Assembly (NCBI RefSeq): GCF_022201045.2
Contig: NC_068560.1
Span: 34,931,001 to 34,995,000, forward strand
DNA: 64,000 bases
Direction of reading: 5' to 3'
DNA from: Citrus sinensis
Lineage: Eukaryota; Streptophyta; Magnoliopsida; Sapindales; Rutaceae
The notes beneath the pieces are model-generated. The model ran no database searches. It was not told the origin of the DNA and saw nothing but the letters and a program-made list of their open reading frames with translations. Shown here one piece after another: positions 1 to 12,523 of the stretch (positions are counted from its first letter, which is position 1; each line of letters opens with the position of its first letter). Made by a program: the position numbers and the translations under genes.

Positions 1-1439
1 TGTGTGCAAGGAATTCAAAGGACCACATCAGACTCTCTAAAGATCCAATTCAAGTGCCTATGCTCTATTTCTATGTTTCAATCCCACAACAAAACAGCTG
101 ATGCTTAATGACAGAATTACAATAAATAAATAAATAAATAAGTAAAAATAAAATGAAAAATGAAAAATGAAGAAAGGGTGTTTGCAAATTCTTAACAGTC
201 CAGGAGGAGGTGGTTTCTCAGCATAATGGAAATAGAAAAGAGTAACCATTTATGACATTTTAAAACAAGACAAGATCAAGCTATGTTTCAAAATAGTAAG
301 CCTGAGTAATTTTCTTTTTTTTTGAAGCCTTCAGCAATTGAAGCTTCTTGAATGAGTTAGATGGTTTCCCATACATGTCAAAGCTAGCAGAGGCCGACTC
401 TCAATGTCTGGGTTATAAAAGCAAAACATCAGGTTTTGATGAACTCAGGGATCCCAGAAACAACTACTTTATTCAGAGCAAAACAAGCAAAGTGGGAAGC
501 AGAATAGACAAAGCGGTCAGACCTGCCAAATAGCTCACCCTCCTACCATACCAAAATCCATATATAACTCCAATGTAGGCACAATAGCAAGAATATAGAA
601 CCTCAACATGAGCTTTCACAGACATGCCTAGAGACGCTACCATTGTCAGTTCCCCACTCTCCCATCAATCCAAGGCATGTTGATGCCTTGCAACTTTATA
701 ATTCTAAACCTCAATCACGAAATGCAAGGATCTCTAAATGTTACTTTGCTTGTTCAACATATAATTGATTATGCTATTGTTAGCCACGCCATCAATAAAA
801 TATTAAAAAAAAAAGTAAAAAAAAAAAAGTGAAGAAACTTGATATCTCCATTCTGCTAATGAAATTACCCTCACGAGCCAAGCTTGTGCAGCACCTATTT
901 TCTTGTCCATGGCCACTTGCCGCATACCACCCAAGCCATGAAACATTAGTTAGGAGTAGGTTATAAGTATATGGGAAGTTTAGCAATTTCCATTTTCTTG
1001 AAACTTCACAATGTAATGGCTCAAGCTTTTGGTTTAAAAATGACTTGCAAGCCTCTTTAGTTATTGACCTATTCAACCCATATTAGCTAATTTCACGTAA
1101 ACTACTGACTATGAAGATATTTAACTTCGCAACTAAAGACAATAAAGAAATCTTAAATATTGATATTGAAAAAAATTAATTAATTCCCCCATCATATTTA
1201 AATGCTTAAATAGTACAAATTTTAATAACAACTTGATTTTTCAATTCAGTCAATAATATTAACCACGAAATTATACTCAATTATGCATTTTTCAAAGCAA
1301 CAAATAAGGACGGATTAAGTTGACATTCCCATTTCTAGCTAATCAAAGTAGCATAAGTTTCTATCAAAATGTTATCTTTCTTTTATTTTTCCTGGAATCC
1401 AAAACAGAAGATATTAAAGGGGTAAGAAAAAGTGCGGAC

Positions 1440-1613
1440 CTTTCTGTTAGTGGGAGTTGGGGGGCGAGTGATTGAGCTGATGGAGATGCTGATAGCGGGA
1501 AATGAAGAGGCCCATGATAGAGAAGTGAGTTTATCCGAACGAGTTGAGCGAATCAAGCGTGTTGACTCAGGGGAGATGTGCGAAGAAGAAGATGATATGA
1601 TGCAGGCCGCCAT
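1440..1613 (-). CDS. possible first exon of a plastid-targeted protein gene (weak)
   Basis: An open frame of 58 codons starts at ATG 1613 and ends at a possible GT donor just below 1440. The peptide begins MAACIISSSSSHISPES. It is rich in Ser, Thr, Arg and Pro and has almost no acidic residues, which is typical of a chloroplast transit peptide. Further down the minus strand there are exon-like pieces: about 848-895 (reads AMDKKIGAAQAWLVR in one frame, followed by a GT donor), and about 474-525 (after an AG acceptor, reads GLTALSILLPTLLVLL then stop, a possible single membrane segment). I could not join these pieces in one frame, so the gene model is unproven. It could equally be chance open sequence. 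Confidence 0.28.
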
Positions 1614-1978
1614 TAGTTTTGGGCTTCTCTAGCGGCAAGCGTCTCCACCTCTTCAGGCTTGTACGTTTGGATGAGCGTTTTGTTTTGTTTTTCACGTTTT
1701 AATTTTAAAAAAAAAATCATTAAAAAAATTAAAATTGTTCTTTCTAATTACCTAAAAGATTAAAAAAATAGTTATTTATATTTATTTAATTAAGAATTGA
1801 TTTTAGCGTACAATGTTGGTTGTGAAAAAAAAAATCTTTTTTATACATTTGCCAAAGACATTATCTTTTTTATCACTCAAGCCGATTCTAATTTATAAAT
1901 CAGTTTATCTTTATATTTATTTTTACGTACATAAACATATGTAATAAATTCAATCATCTCTTGAAATATAAATTGATT

Positions 1979-3334
1979 ATTTTTTAAGGATCCGCCTATG
2001 TTGCAACGGTTGTAACATACTCCAGTTTTTGTCTTTTGTAATTTAACAAATACTAAATTTCATTGAGCTCTTTATATTCATTTTTATTCATAAAATACTA
2101 AGAAATAATATGATACTTTCTACTTACATACATCATTAAAATTCTAATTAACACCTCACACTCTTCATATTTATTATTTTTATAAATATTAAAATATTTA
2201 TTTGGATTACATCCAAGACATATTAATCCACGTAAGACACTAATATCAACAAAAAGACAATAATACCCTTAAATTTATAAATTAAAAATAAAATTTAAGA
2301 TTTTTTATCTCTTTCCTCTCGCCTTCATCTCCATCATCATCACTTCTCACATTCATCTTCTTCCATCATCATGATCTTTATCTCCATCTCCATCTTCATC
2401 CTCACATATTTTAAACTTAAGGAATATTAATGAAATGACATTAATTCCCCTAAATGTTCTAAAAATTTCATGGCAATCACTTCAATTCTAAACTCAAATC
2501 GACTGCTTCTGTCAAAAGGAATTGTAAATTGTTTTGATGGGGATCTTCTTCGTTACTATGTCATCAAATCCCTTAGTTTCAGATCCAGTATTCCAAATCC
2601 TGATCCCAAACTTATTTAGCCTTCAAGCTAAAACTTTTGTCATGAGCTCAACAACTCCAATTTTAACTAGCGATAATTCAAGATTCTCTTCCAATCTCAA
2701 TTTCAAAGTCCAACAATCTGTATGAGTGATGATGGGTGGCCGTTCGTTTCCATTAATATTGACAAATCCAAATCATTTGCAAGTTTTGGTTGTTGCTGCT
2801 CTCTTTTTCATTATGGTGGGGCTGTTCTTCTTGTTGTTGTTTAGTGGACAAATAATTGGTCTCTAGCAAAAGTTTTTGGATCTTAATCATTTACTAATAG
2901 AGACAACAAAATCGTTATTCGCTGGACATGACACTCAACATTAGAACTCTGATTATTCACTTGTGACAATAACGGCGTTGGAGGTGGTGGCTCAGCGCAT
3001 GTAAGACGCTCCCATAGCCGATAAGTGGTTTTGTGGGGGAGATATTGTTTGTGTTGCTTGCGGTTTTTAAGCGATTTCAAACATGGTGGTGGGTCACGAA
3101 GGTTGATGGAGATGAGACTTAACAATAGCGTGCTTTTGTTGCTGGCTGTACTGGTTAACTCCATTTTCTTCCACCTTCGTCAAGAAGGATAATTTTATCT
3201 TTTTAAAACTCATGAACAAATTATAAATGAAAATAGTGTAAGGTGCTCAAGTAAATTTGACACTAATTAAATCATAAAAAACAAAAACAGGGGTATGCTA
3301 CAACTGTTGCAACATAGGCGGACCCATTTTTTAA
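1979..3334. mobile_element. non-autonomous Mutator-like element with 9-bp target duplication
   Basis: The element spans 1988-3325. Its ends are inverted copies: the left starts GGATCCGCCTATGTTGCAAC, and the right, read on the other strand, starts GGGTCCGCCTATGTTGCAAC. Similarity continues at a lower level for roughly 100 bp inward. The sequence ATTTTTTAA lies immediately outside both ends (1979-1987 and 3326-3334). This perfect 9-bp direct repeat is the size expected of Mutator-superfamily insertions. The 1.3-kb interior has only short frames (about 2537-2725 plus, 2883-3164 minus) and no transposase, so it must have moved with enzyme supplied in trans. Its mid-section has CT/CAT-rich stretches and could be captured host sequence, but I recognise no source gene. 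Confidence 0.8.
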
Positions 3335-4585
3335 AAATTATTTATGAATGCTTATAATAAATATCTCTTATTTATTATTTTGGTATTAGTTTTTTTTTTT
3401 AATAATGTTGTTGTCGTTGATGTTTTTTTCTTTCCTTTTTTTGGGTTATTATTATCATTATTATTTACAATAAAAGAGTAAACACATTTCGCATCGGTCC
3501 TCACCTCATTACGATTTATGGGCCTCGAACAATGACCATTACTTTTTTAAAAGGCCCAGATAGGCCCTCTCCTTTTGTGTCATCGCAATTCAATTTCAAC
3601 ATCACAATCACGAGAGACCAGTTAAGCTATTGAAAAGGAAAAGGAAACCAAATAGACTCCCACTTTTATCAAAAAATGGTCGCTTTAAGCCCGTTTGTCT
3701 CGTGGTCTTCCACTTAGAATTTCCTTTTTCTTTCTAAACTACGTAAATTTCACACAAGTCTCCCATATTTCGTTTAAATACAATGGAGCCTTAAATGATT
3801 CAAATTTCATCAACCCATCTTATATGTAATAAGCTAATCGAATAAATCCTACGATATTTTTTTTAAAAATATTTGAAAACTTATTGCTTGCTAAGTTTCT
3901 TTCGATTGTTAATTTCTAGGGTTGAAAAATGAAAATGTCATGAAGTATATTTTTATAAAAATCAACATTTTATGCATGTGAAAAAATAAGAAAAATTATT
4001 ATAATCTTTTCTTTTCAAAGAAAAATCTCATATCTATTCAAAAAAGTGTCGCATAGTATCAAGATATGGATTATAATCGTATTTACTTATAACCAAAAAG
4101 GAATTTAAGTGACACTTTTAAAAACGTATGTAATGTTTGAAGCTCGTATATAATTAAGAGAAATAGAATATACCTCAATGAAATTTGGTTTTTCCAAAAG
4201 TTTTCAACATCCGTGTGGTTGGTAAACGAGTGTGTGTCCGTCCCACTAACAAAGCTGGCGCTTTAATTCTCCAACAATCGAAATCCTTTTCTCTTCCTCT
4301 TCAGTTGCACATTCCATATTCACTCCTACTCAGTCAGACTCACTTACTTCAAGCTGGCAACAGAAACAGTCACGCGCCTCGGATCAGAAGTCACGTGCTG
4401 CAGTTAATTCCTTCAACCTCAAAATCAGAAAATTAAAAATCAATATTTCCATTGAATGTACTTCAAACACAAATAAAATTTCATTCAATTCTTCTTCAGA
4501 TCCTCACCATTCCCTAGGGTTTCGTAATTTGTAACTTTTAATTATCTGTAATTCATTTCAGTTCTTTCACTTGCTTACTTGCATC
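3335..4585. other. intergenic region upstream of the O-fucosyltransferase gene
   Basis: No gene is visible. TGGGCC-type motifs occur near 3518 and 3553. The last 150 bases before the ATG are pyrimidine-rich and probably hold the promoter and 5' leader. No convincing TATA box was found. Confidence 0.5.
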
Positions 4586-7500
4586 ATGCACGGACTAAGC
4601 CGCCTCGGCTCCGCCCGCTCCACCACGTCATCTCCGCCGTCCTCCCCCCGCTTCCGCCACGGCCGTAACAAGAACATAGCCGGAAGTCGTGTCGGCAGCG
4701 GAGGAGGAAAGCAGAATTTAGTTGAGAAACTGGTAGTCGTTTTGATATCGGCCGTGTTTAAACGCAAGGGCGTGCTGTTAGTGGCGCCGTTGTTGTACAT
4801 ATCAGTAATGTTACTGTACATGAGCTCGTTCGGCTTCGATGTTGTGGATTTGAAGAGTGTTGTTGTTGTGCGTAAGCGTGCGCCGCCTGGCTCCGTGTAC
4901 AGAAGTCCTCAGGTTTTTCAAAAGCTTTGGCCGTTTATGCAAGCGGAAGCTATTACTAACAATACGGTACAGTTATAAGCTTCATGCAATTTTTTTTCCT
5001 TTTTTTCATTGTTATTTATTTTCCTTAAGTTCATTTCTTGCATGTTAATGTACAGCTGAAGTAGATTTGACTGAAATTAAAAATGCTCAAATCAAAATCA
5101 TGCAGTTGATGACAGCGTGGAATTCGAAAGTGCACCAACCCTGGAAGCCTTGCGCCGACAGGAGTAATTCGAATGCAGGTTCAAAATTTTATCTGTTTTT
5201 CAATGTCGTTTCTTCACCGCCCGCCCGCCCCCGCCGCGCCCCCCCCCCCCCAAAATCGTGGAAACAATAGTATCGGAGTACTAGTAATTGTATTTACCTT
5301 ATGCTTGAGAGGCTGCAAGAAGCTAACTGCTGTTTTATGTTTTGAGATTCTCAGAATTGCCAAAATCAAATGGTTTCCTTATAATTGAAGCTAATGGTGG
5401 GTTGAACCAGCAACGCTTGTCGGTATGTTTTGGCTCTAGCATAAAATTTGTTCTCTTGATTCTATCAGTTGTAAGGAAATTGCAGCATGTTCTTATATGC
5501 ATGCTACCAAAATTATGTATTAGAGAATGTAGTTGCATATGGTTTGATTTGTTACAATGTGGTTCTCGCCATTCACTAGAATATGATCAAGATGCATGGG
5601 ATGGTGTATTAGATAATAATATACTTAATATTGTCCTAGATGGACATTTTGGGGCTTATTTTTGGAACTTTGAGATTTGACTTCATCTTTTGGTGGTTGT
5701 TCCTTATGGATTGTCAGATTAAGGCATCTGTCATCTAGATTCATTTATTACAGTAGGCATATCCTTCGAAACTAGCATTTACCAATTAATTGTTGCATGA
5801 AGAATGGGAATGATTGGATTTTGGATGCGTCTTGAAATGACTGCTAAACTATTTTTGCTAAGATTTTCTTACTGCACTCGTCCCTATTGCTTTCCTCTTT
5901 CTCTTGGTAAAATTATTTGGGTTTTGATGTTGAATAAGTTATAGCTATAAGACACTTCATTTTGTGTTGCATGAGCGTGGTTGTTTATTACTAACTTTCC
6001 ATATGAAAATATTGATTAATTGATCTAAATATTAAATTTACACTTGGTGCATATTGTTACATTTTAAATATACATTGCGAACTATAGGCTTGGTGTATAT
6101 TGTTACATTTTAAAAATATATTGCTAGTTATGGGAATGTTGTTGCAATAATAGGGCCAGATACGGCCTGCCAATGATACAAACTCAACATTCTATGCCTT
6201 GATAATAGGGGTGTCAACCTTCAAATTACATCTTTGATGTGTAACTTTTCTCTGTTTTATTTATTTGTTTATTTACAGATATGTGATGCGGTAGCAGTGG
6301 CAGGACTGCTGAATGCAACTCTTGTCATTCCAATTTTTCATTTAAATAGTGTATGGCGAGATTCCAGGTGATTATTGATACTGTTATTCTAAGACCTTAA
6401 GTCCTTAACCTCTTTTGTATCTCATTCTTTCCTCAGAAAAATATAATTCTTAGTTTCTTCTCAAACGTTGTTTTTTCAAACTACAAAAAGATGAGGGCCA
6501 AAATGATGCTTTAGTCTTTTGAAAAGATGGAGCAGTTATGGAGCAGTGCTTGTCCTCTTAATGTAAAAAATATCACCTATTTTATCTCATAATTTACTCG
6601 TTTAAGCCATATTTCTTAAACACATATATATTTAATTTTTTTCCTTTGAATTGCAAGATTTTTTAGTTTGACTTTATTCCTTACATTTTTCCTTTTTCTG
6701 AACAATTTGAAATTTTTGCAGCAATTTTGGGGATATATTTGATGAAGATTTTTTCATGCATGCACTTAGAAGTAATGTGAATGTTGTCAAGGAACTCCCA
6801 GAGGATATACTTCAACAGTTTGACCACAATATAAGCAGCATCGTGAATTTGAGAGTAAAAGGATGGTCCAGCCCAACCCATTATCTGCAAAAGGTACTGC
6901 CAAAGCTGCAGCAGCTGGGGTATGCATTCTTAACTCCAAATGTTTTAAATTGATCAATACTCTCCAAGAAGAAGCTAAATTATTGGGGATTTTTCTTTGA
7001 ACATCCCTTATTGCAATGACAATATCATTTCCCTACCAAATCAATTTAAATTGCATGTTTTTATTTGAGAAGCCAAATATTGGATTGTTATTATCATTTA
7101 ACATTTATTGGAAAAAGAAAAATGTTTAGGGTCATTTTTAGCACCATGAATCGTCTGATTGCTGATTTCAAGTAGATCATTATGGTAAGCTCTGCCATGC
7201 TATAGAGTTTTTGGAATTGTTAGTCATATATATGGCCCTTTATTGTTTACAGTGGTTACAACACAAAGTTGTTAACCATGGATCAAAAATTTGTTGACGG
7301 TTGGAATTGTGTGCGTAAAATTCAATCTTCAATCCACTTGCAATAATTTGGGGTTGAACCTTATTTCTAAATAGTTTTGTTAATGGAAGTTTATCTCATT
7401 TCTTTTCAACAAACATACAAATCCAAAGCTTATAGCCTCATTTCATGATGCAGGGCTGTGCGAATTGCACCTTTCTCCAACAGACTGGCTCAGGGTGTTC

Positions 7501-9256
7501 CTTCAAATATTCAGGGACTTAGATGCTTAGCCAATTTTGAAGCACTTAGGTTTTCTGAACCTATAAGAATGCTTGCTGAGAAAATGGTTGATCGAATGGT
7601 TAAGAATAGCTCTCAGAGTGGTGGAAAATATGTTTCAGTTCATCTTCGATTTGAAACGGTACCATACCTTTTCGATTTGCTACCATGGAAAGATTGTGGG
7701 TTATTTTATTTCCTCCTATTGCTGTATCCTTTATCATTTCTGAGTGTCGGTTTCCTTTTCTCTCAAGGATATGGTTGCATTTTCTTGCTGTGAATATGAT
7801 GGTGGGGAGGAAGAGAAACATGAAATGGATATTGCTCGAGAAAGAAGTTGGAGGGGGAAATTCAGGAAAAGAGGACGAGTAATAAGACCGGGTGCAAATC
7901 GTGTGGATGGAAAATGTCCTTTAACGCCATTGGAGGTGCTAAACTGCATTGAACTCTCTGCCCTTCCATCTATCAATCTACTTTTTAACAAATTTATTTT
8001 GATTTGGTTTCTTGTAAAATATGAATATCTACTTCTGAAACTATGTTTCGTCTTATTAAAGAACAAATTCCTCAAATGTTGTGCAAACACATTGCAGTTC
8101 CTTGTTATAATAACCGGATAAATTAAATGTTTAATAAAATCAAAATGCTTGGATTCTTTTGGATGCTCCGTCTTCACTGTATTTGGTTCTCCAGGTAGGA
8201 ATGATGCTTAGGGGCATGGGTTTTGATAACACCACCTCAGTATATGTTGCAGCAGGTAAGATTTATAAAGCTGAAAAGTACGTGGCACCACTTAGGCAGA
8301 TGTTTCCACGCTTAGAAACAAAGGACACTCTAGCTACTCCAGAAGAACTTGCTGCATTTAAGGTATCATATTTGCCATATTGGTGGTCTGTGATCTTTAC
8401 ATTGATTTAAAGAATAAAAATAACAATGCTAGGAACTTCTCGTTTGTAATACTCGAAGGTTCTTATATGTAGGGCCACTCGTCTAGATTGGCTGCTCTTG
8501 ACTATACAGTTTGCCTTCACAGTGAAGTATTTGTCACAACACAAGGTGGAAATTTTCCCCACTTCTTAATGGGTCATAGGCGCTACTTATATGGAGGACA
8601 TGCGAAGACAATTAAGCCTGATAAGAGAAAATTAGCTCTGTTATTTGATAGGCCAAATATCAGGTACATTGCTATTCAACTCCTGCAATTTTAAATTTTC
8701 ACTTCTGAGTCATTCGCGACACTGCTTGATTTGAGCAAGGGAGAAATCTTGTTTGCAAAAAGGTTGTGCTAAAAAACTAATCAAAATTTCATTTTGGTGC
8801 TTGCCAATGCCAATCTTACAGCTGATCTTTCTCATTCCATATTTGTAACATGGGGTAGGACCAATTGTTAACCCATTGGATCAATGTGCAAATGGTTGAG
8901 ATTAAATCTGACGCATCTAATTAATGCATAGTAATGCACCTTATTTTACGTACACTTGAGATTTAATCTCAGCCAGTGTAAAATATTATGTCTCCTTGAT
9001 CCAAACCTTATGTATGTGGATCTAGTAGCTTTTCGTGACAGCAATTTTGTAGTTTAATGATATTTTTTATCTACATCTGGCCAGATGGGATGATTTCAAG
9101 CGACAAATGAAAGATATGCTTTCTCACAGTGATGTGAAGGGAAGTGAGTTAAGGAAACCGAGTGCATCGCTTTACACATTTCCCATGCCAGATTGCATGT
9201 GTAAACAACCAGAAGCTTCAAATGAACACGGTAACACTAAGAAACTAACTTCATAA
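4586..9256 (+). CDS. O-fucosyltransferase family protein (GT106/PF10250 type), 10 exons
   Basis: Plant-specific GDP-fucose O-fucosyltransferase-like glycosyltransferase, expected to be a type II Golgi membrane enzyme; the exact acceptor is unknown and some family members make cell-wall pectin. Exons: 4586-4966, 5056-5178, 5355-5422, 6279-6367, 6722-6919, 7454-7658, 7768-7935, 8195-8362, 8473-8663, 9085-9256. The start is the ATG of [12 protein letters not shown]; a basic Ser-rich tail precedes one membrane helix (about residues 62-80). Family hallmarks follow: [15 protein letters not shown] near residue 175, VSVHLRFET ending near 355, then [41 protein letters not shown] and [18 protein letters not shown]. 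About 587 codons, a usual length. Oddity: exon 1 ends in phase 0 but exon 2 opens needing one base, so the standard splice shifts frame; an acceptor at 5105 restores it but drops about 17 residues. All later junctions are in phase. Confidence 0.9.
5239..5251. repeat. poly-C run in intron 2 of the O-fucosyltransferase gene
   Basis: Thirteen consecutive C follow a CCCGCC-rich stretch. This is unusual in such AT-rich intron sequence, and the length may be unreliable in the assembly. Confidence 0.8.
6041..6124. repeat. imperfect tandem duplication in intron 3 of the O-fucosyltransferase gene
   Basis: Two adjacent copies of a segment of about 45 bp share the core ATATTGTTACATTTTAAA, preceded by CTTGGTGCAT or CTTGGTGTAT. 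They lie inside the intron between 5422 and 6279, so this is a local duplication with no obvious function. Confidence 0.6.
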
Positions 9257-10485
9257 TACGGATATTGATTAAAGAAATTGTCACTAGAGTTTAGAAATTT
9301 TTATTTATCTGTAACTTATGAAGCATGATTCAACTAAACTCTAATTAAATTCTTTTGTTGTAGTGATGGGAGTGAAATTAGGTTATAATTCTTTGAAATT
9401 GATTGACTAAGCTACAATTTGTAGTTTCCCACTCGAAATTCATTGTATATGATTCAATTGATGTGAGTAAAATTTATTTGGACTGTGTATTCTATGATAC
9501 ATCTTGTTCTTAGTGGCTTATGACCATCAACGGCAACATCGATGGAAAGTCGAAAACTATGGGGCGTGGAGATAATTCAGTAGATTGGACTTTTTTTTTC
9601 GTTGTGCGGTGTTCCTTATCCGAAGTTCCATTTGCCATTTGTGTTTTGAAAGAATATAAAATCATGGGTGTAATTTTGTCCAGTGAGTACACATTGACAA
9701 TGATGCCGTTGAAATAGAGCACCAGTTTTAAGTGGCTCATGCCTTTGGTGAGGACGGATGGGGAAAACTATGCCCCCAGGAATTTCCTTAATTGATAAAA
9801 CTAATGAAAGATCAGCGACCATAAGAGTGGGTTATTTGCAAATTGCAAGGGTAGAAGACGTTTGCGATTCTGAAGAATGCTCTCTACTTTTGGAAATGAA
9901 AATCCACCTAAATAATATTGTATGTAATATTTCGTAAAACATGTTTATCAGAATAGAAAACTGTTAAACATGTTCACAAAAAATTATAACATGGAAACTG
10001 AAATCAAGAAAGATTGGTTCTCTATGGGACGGCATGTTTGGGAAAAAGAAGAAACGTGTACACAATTTCGTCAATTTTTTGAGTTGTTATACTTGATTTT
10101 CCAAAAATCATTCAAGGCCAAATATTAGTAGCTCAAATTTCGTGTACAAGTTGATGTGTGATCAAGCATTAATGAATAAAAAATAACATGGAGAGTAACT
10201 TCTACCACAAAAATATGTGATAAATTGTTATAGCACAAGAAAAATCAAGAAGATTATTATCCAATTTCAAACATTATCTCTATTCAACACATGGGAGAAG
10301 AGAGTGGAAAACACAAAAGGACAAAAGGACAAAAGAGAGAGTCGGGGAAAAAAAAGACAAAATAAAGTCCAAAAATGTGACGTAAAATCAAGAATACAAG
10401 AGATGTATTCTAGAATTTATGCAGCAGTAGATTGATGGAAGAAGCTACCAACCTACCCAAATCAATATTCAATGATTCAATCTAT
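9257..10485. other. intergenic region between the O-fucosyltransferase and MYB genes
   Basis: No gene is supported. Short open frames on both strands near 9510-9820 overlap one another and resemble no known protein. The region probably contains the O-fucosyltransferase 3' end and the distal MYB promoter. Confidence 0.5.
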
Positions 10486-10785
10486 CTCTCTCTCTTCTCT
10501 CTTCTCTCTCTTAATCTCAAATCAAACCACCTGTGAAATGTATGTATGCGTGTATACATGTATAATTTAATGTCTACCAACTTGGTCAAAATCTCATAAC
10601 GATCGAGTCTCTTGCCTTCTCTCTCTCTCTCTCTCTCTCTCTTCATATAAATGACAAGTCCCCATCTCTCGTGTTAAAAAAACTCTTTTACAAAACGAAC
10701 CGAACCCATCTCTCTTTTTCTTCATTTCATGTTGAGAAAAATTTAAAACAAAAATCAACTCTTCATCGTCATCATAAACAAGAAC
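10486..10785 (+). promoter_or_regulatory. promoter and 5' leader of the MYB gene: TATA box and CT tracts
   Basis: Pyrimidine tracts (CT repeats) lie at about 10486-10511 and 10616-10642. A TATAAAT box follows at 10646-10652, 134 bases upstream of the MYB ATG, so transcription probably starts near 10680. A five-codon upstream open frame (ATG near 10729) lies in the likely leader. CT-rich patches close to the TATA box are common in plant core promoters. That the upstream frame affects translation is only inference. Confidence 0.55.
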
Positions 10786-11923
10786 ATGGGACGTTCGCCT
10801 TGCTGTGAAAAGGCTCATACAAACAAAGGAGCTTGGACCAAAGAGGAAGACCAAAGGCTTATCGATTACATTCGTGCTCATGGCGAAGGCTGCTGGCGCT
10901 CTCTCCCCAAAGCTGCCGGTACATTTTTTTTTAATATATTTTTTTCCTTTCATTTTCTTCTTCTTAGTTTGGAAAAAAGAATATAAAAAAAGAGATTTGG
11001 AATATTGTTGATATATGTGTGTGTTTTAATAAATTACTCAGGATTGCTAAGATGCGGGAAGAGCTGTAGATTGAGATGGATAAATTATCTACGCCCTGAT
11101 CTTAAGCGTGGGAATTTTACCGATGAAGAAGATGAACTTATTATCAAACTACATAGTTTGCTTGGAAACAAGTAATTAATTAAACTTTTTCTATCTTTTT
11201 GTTATTATAATTTTTATTTGTTTAGGGGTAGGTTAATTTTAATTATTAGATCTAAGAAAAACTCTTTCTTTTTTCCTTTTTCCTGAGTGGGGGGTGTTTT
11301 GAATTTGTGTAATGTGCAGGTGGTCGTTGATAGCTGGAAGGTTACCGGGCAGAACAGATAATGAAATAAAGAATTATTGGAATACACACATCAAGCGGAA
11401 GCTACTTAACCGGGGCCTTGACCCTCAAACTCACCGCCCCCTCAACCAAATTCATAACCATAATAATTTCAACAAATACACTATTAATAATAATGAAGGA
11501 ATAATTCAACCCAAGAATTTGATCAAGCCCAAGTCAGAATCATCTTTCGACGATGATAACAACACCTCCACCACCAACAACAACAACTGCAGCACCAGTG
11601 GCATGACCGCTGATGAAGAGCCGCCACAAAATGTACAGCTACATCAACAAGAGCAAAAGCAAGTGCATAGCAGCACCCATTATCAAGAAAATCTCAACTT
11701 GGAGCTATCCATTGGACTTGCGCCTTCTAATTCTGCCCACTCAAGACCACTGCAGCAACGAAAACAGCCGCAGCAGCAGAAGCAGGTTGTTGACTACGAC
11801 AAGTCTTTTGAAGTGAAGCAAGCGGTTTGTTTGTGTTGGCAGCTGGGGTTTGGGAGAAGTGAACTGTGTAAGAATTGTACTCAAAATTCTAATGGGTTTC
11901 GCAGATATATTACAGGCCTTTAG
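10786..11923 (+). CDS. R2R3-MYB transcription factor, subgroup 4 repressor type
   Basis: Nuclear DNA-binding repressor related to the MYB4/MYB308/MYB8 group, which down-regulates phenylpropanoid and stress genes. Exons 10786-10918, 11042-11171 and 11320-11923 give 288 residues, with introns at the two classical R2R3-MYB positions. The R2 repeat starts [16 protein letters not shown] and R3 starts [17 protein letters not shown]3 contains the bHLH-interaction pattern [DE]Lx2[RK]x3Lx6Lx3R, here [20 protein letters not shown]. The C-terminal part carries an EAR-type repression motif, LNLELSIGL, and a small Cys cluster, [17 protein letters not shown], matching the C3 zinc-finger-like motif of this subgroup. 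The linker is rich in Asn, Gln and Ser. The end (FRRYITGL) does not match the usual C4 motif. The position in the gene order suggests an orthologue of At1g35515 (MYB8/HOS10), by memory only. Confidence 0.93.
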
Positions 11924-12523
11924 ATTAGATTCATGTTTTTTTTTTCCCCTTTTTTTCTCTCTAGGGTGGATGGGTTTTAAATAACTTAAAATGTATCTCA
12001 ATTAATTGATGGGCTAGCTCCAACATTTGATTACCAGCCAATGCAAAATCCAGGTAATTTCACAAGACAACGTGTTACGTGTATGCCGTTGCTGAGCCTG
12101 AGCTGACATTTTAGAAAATTTGCATAATTATTACTCCTTGAAAACTATCGAGTGGGTAGGTAGGTAATTATAGATTTGGTTGGACCTTCCACCTTGTCTT
12201 TTGCTTTGTACTATCTGGCGAGTGCATTGGGAACAACACTTATCTTCTTTTTTCTCTTTTCTTTTTTGAAAGGAACAGTTATCTTCTTTTGTTTTTCTTT
12301 AAACGACAGTGTTTTAGTCAGTGGTTCCTTCTTAATAACAGAGAACAGAGACCCGCCATTAAGTTATGATATGATTTTGATGTGAGGTAGTTGTACTTTA
12401 AAAGACGTAATATTAAAGTATTTAATAAATATTAATTATTTTGATATTAAAATTATGTCGATTTTTTTTATAGTATATTTATAATTTAAAAGTTAAAAAT
12501 TATGTTAATTTTTCGGGTCATAT

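Noticed and set aside
7734-8177. 147-codon open frame on the minus strand
   Set aside because: Overlaps O-fucosyltransferase exon 7 and the next intron on the opposite strand; no recognisable protein.
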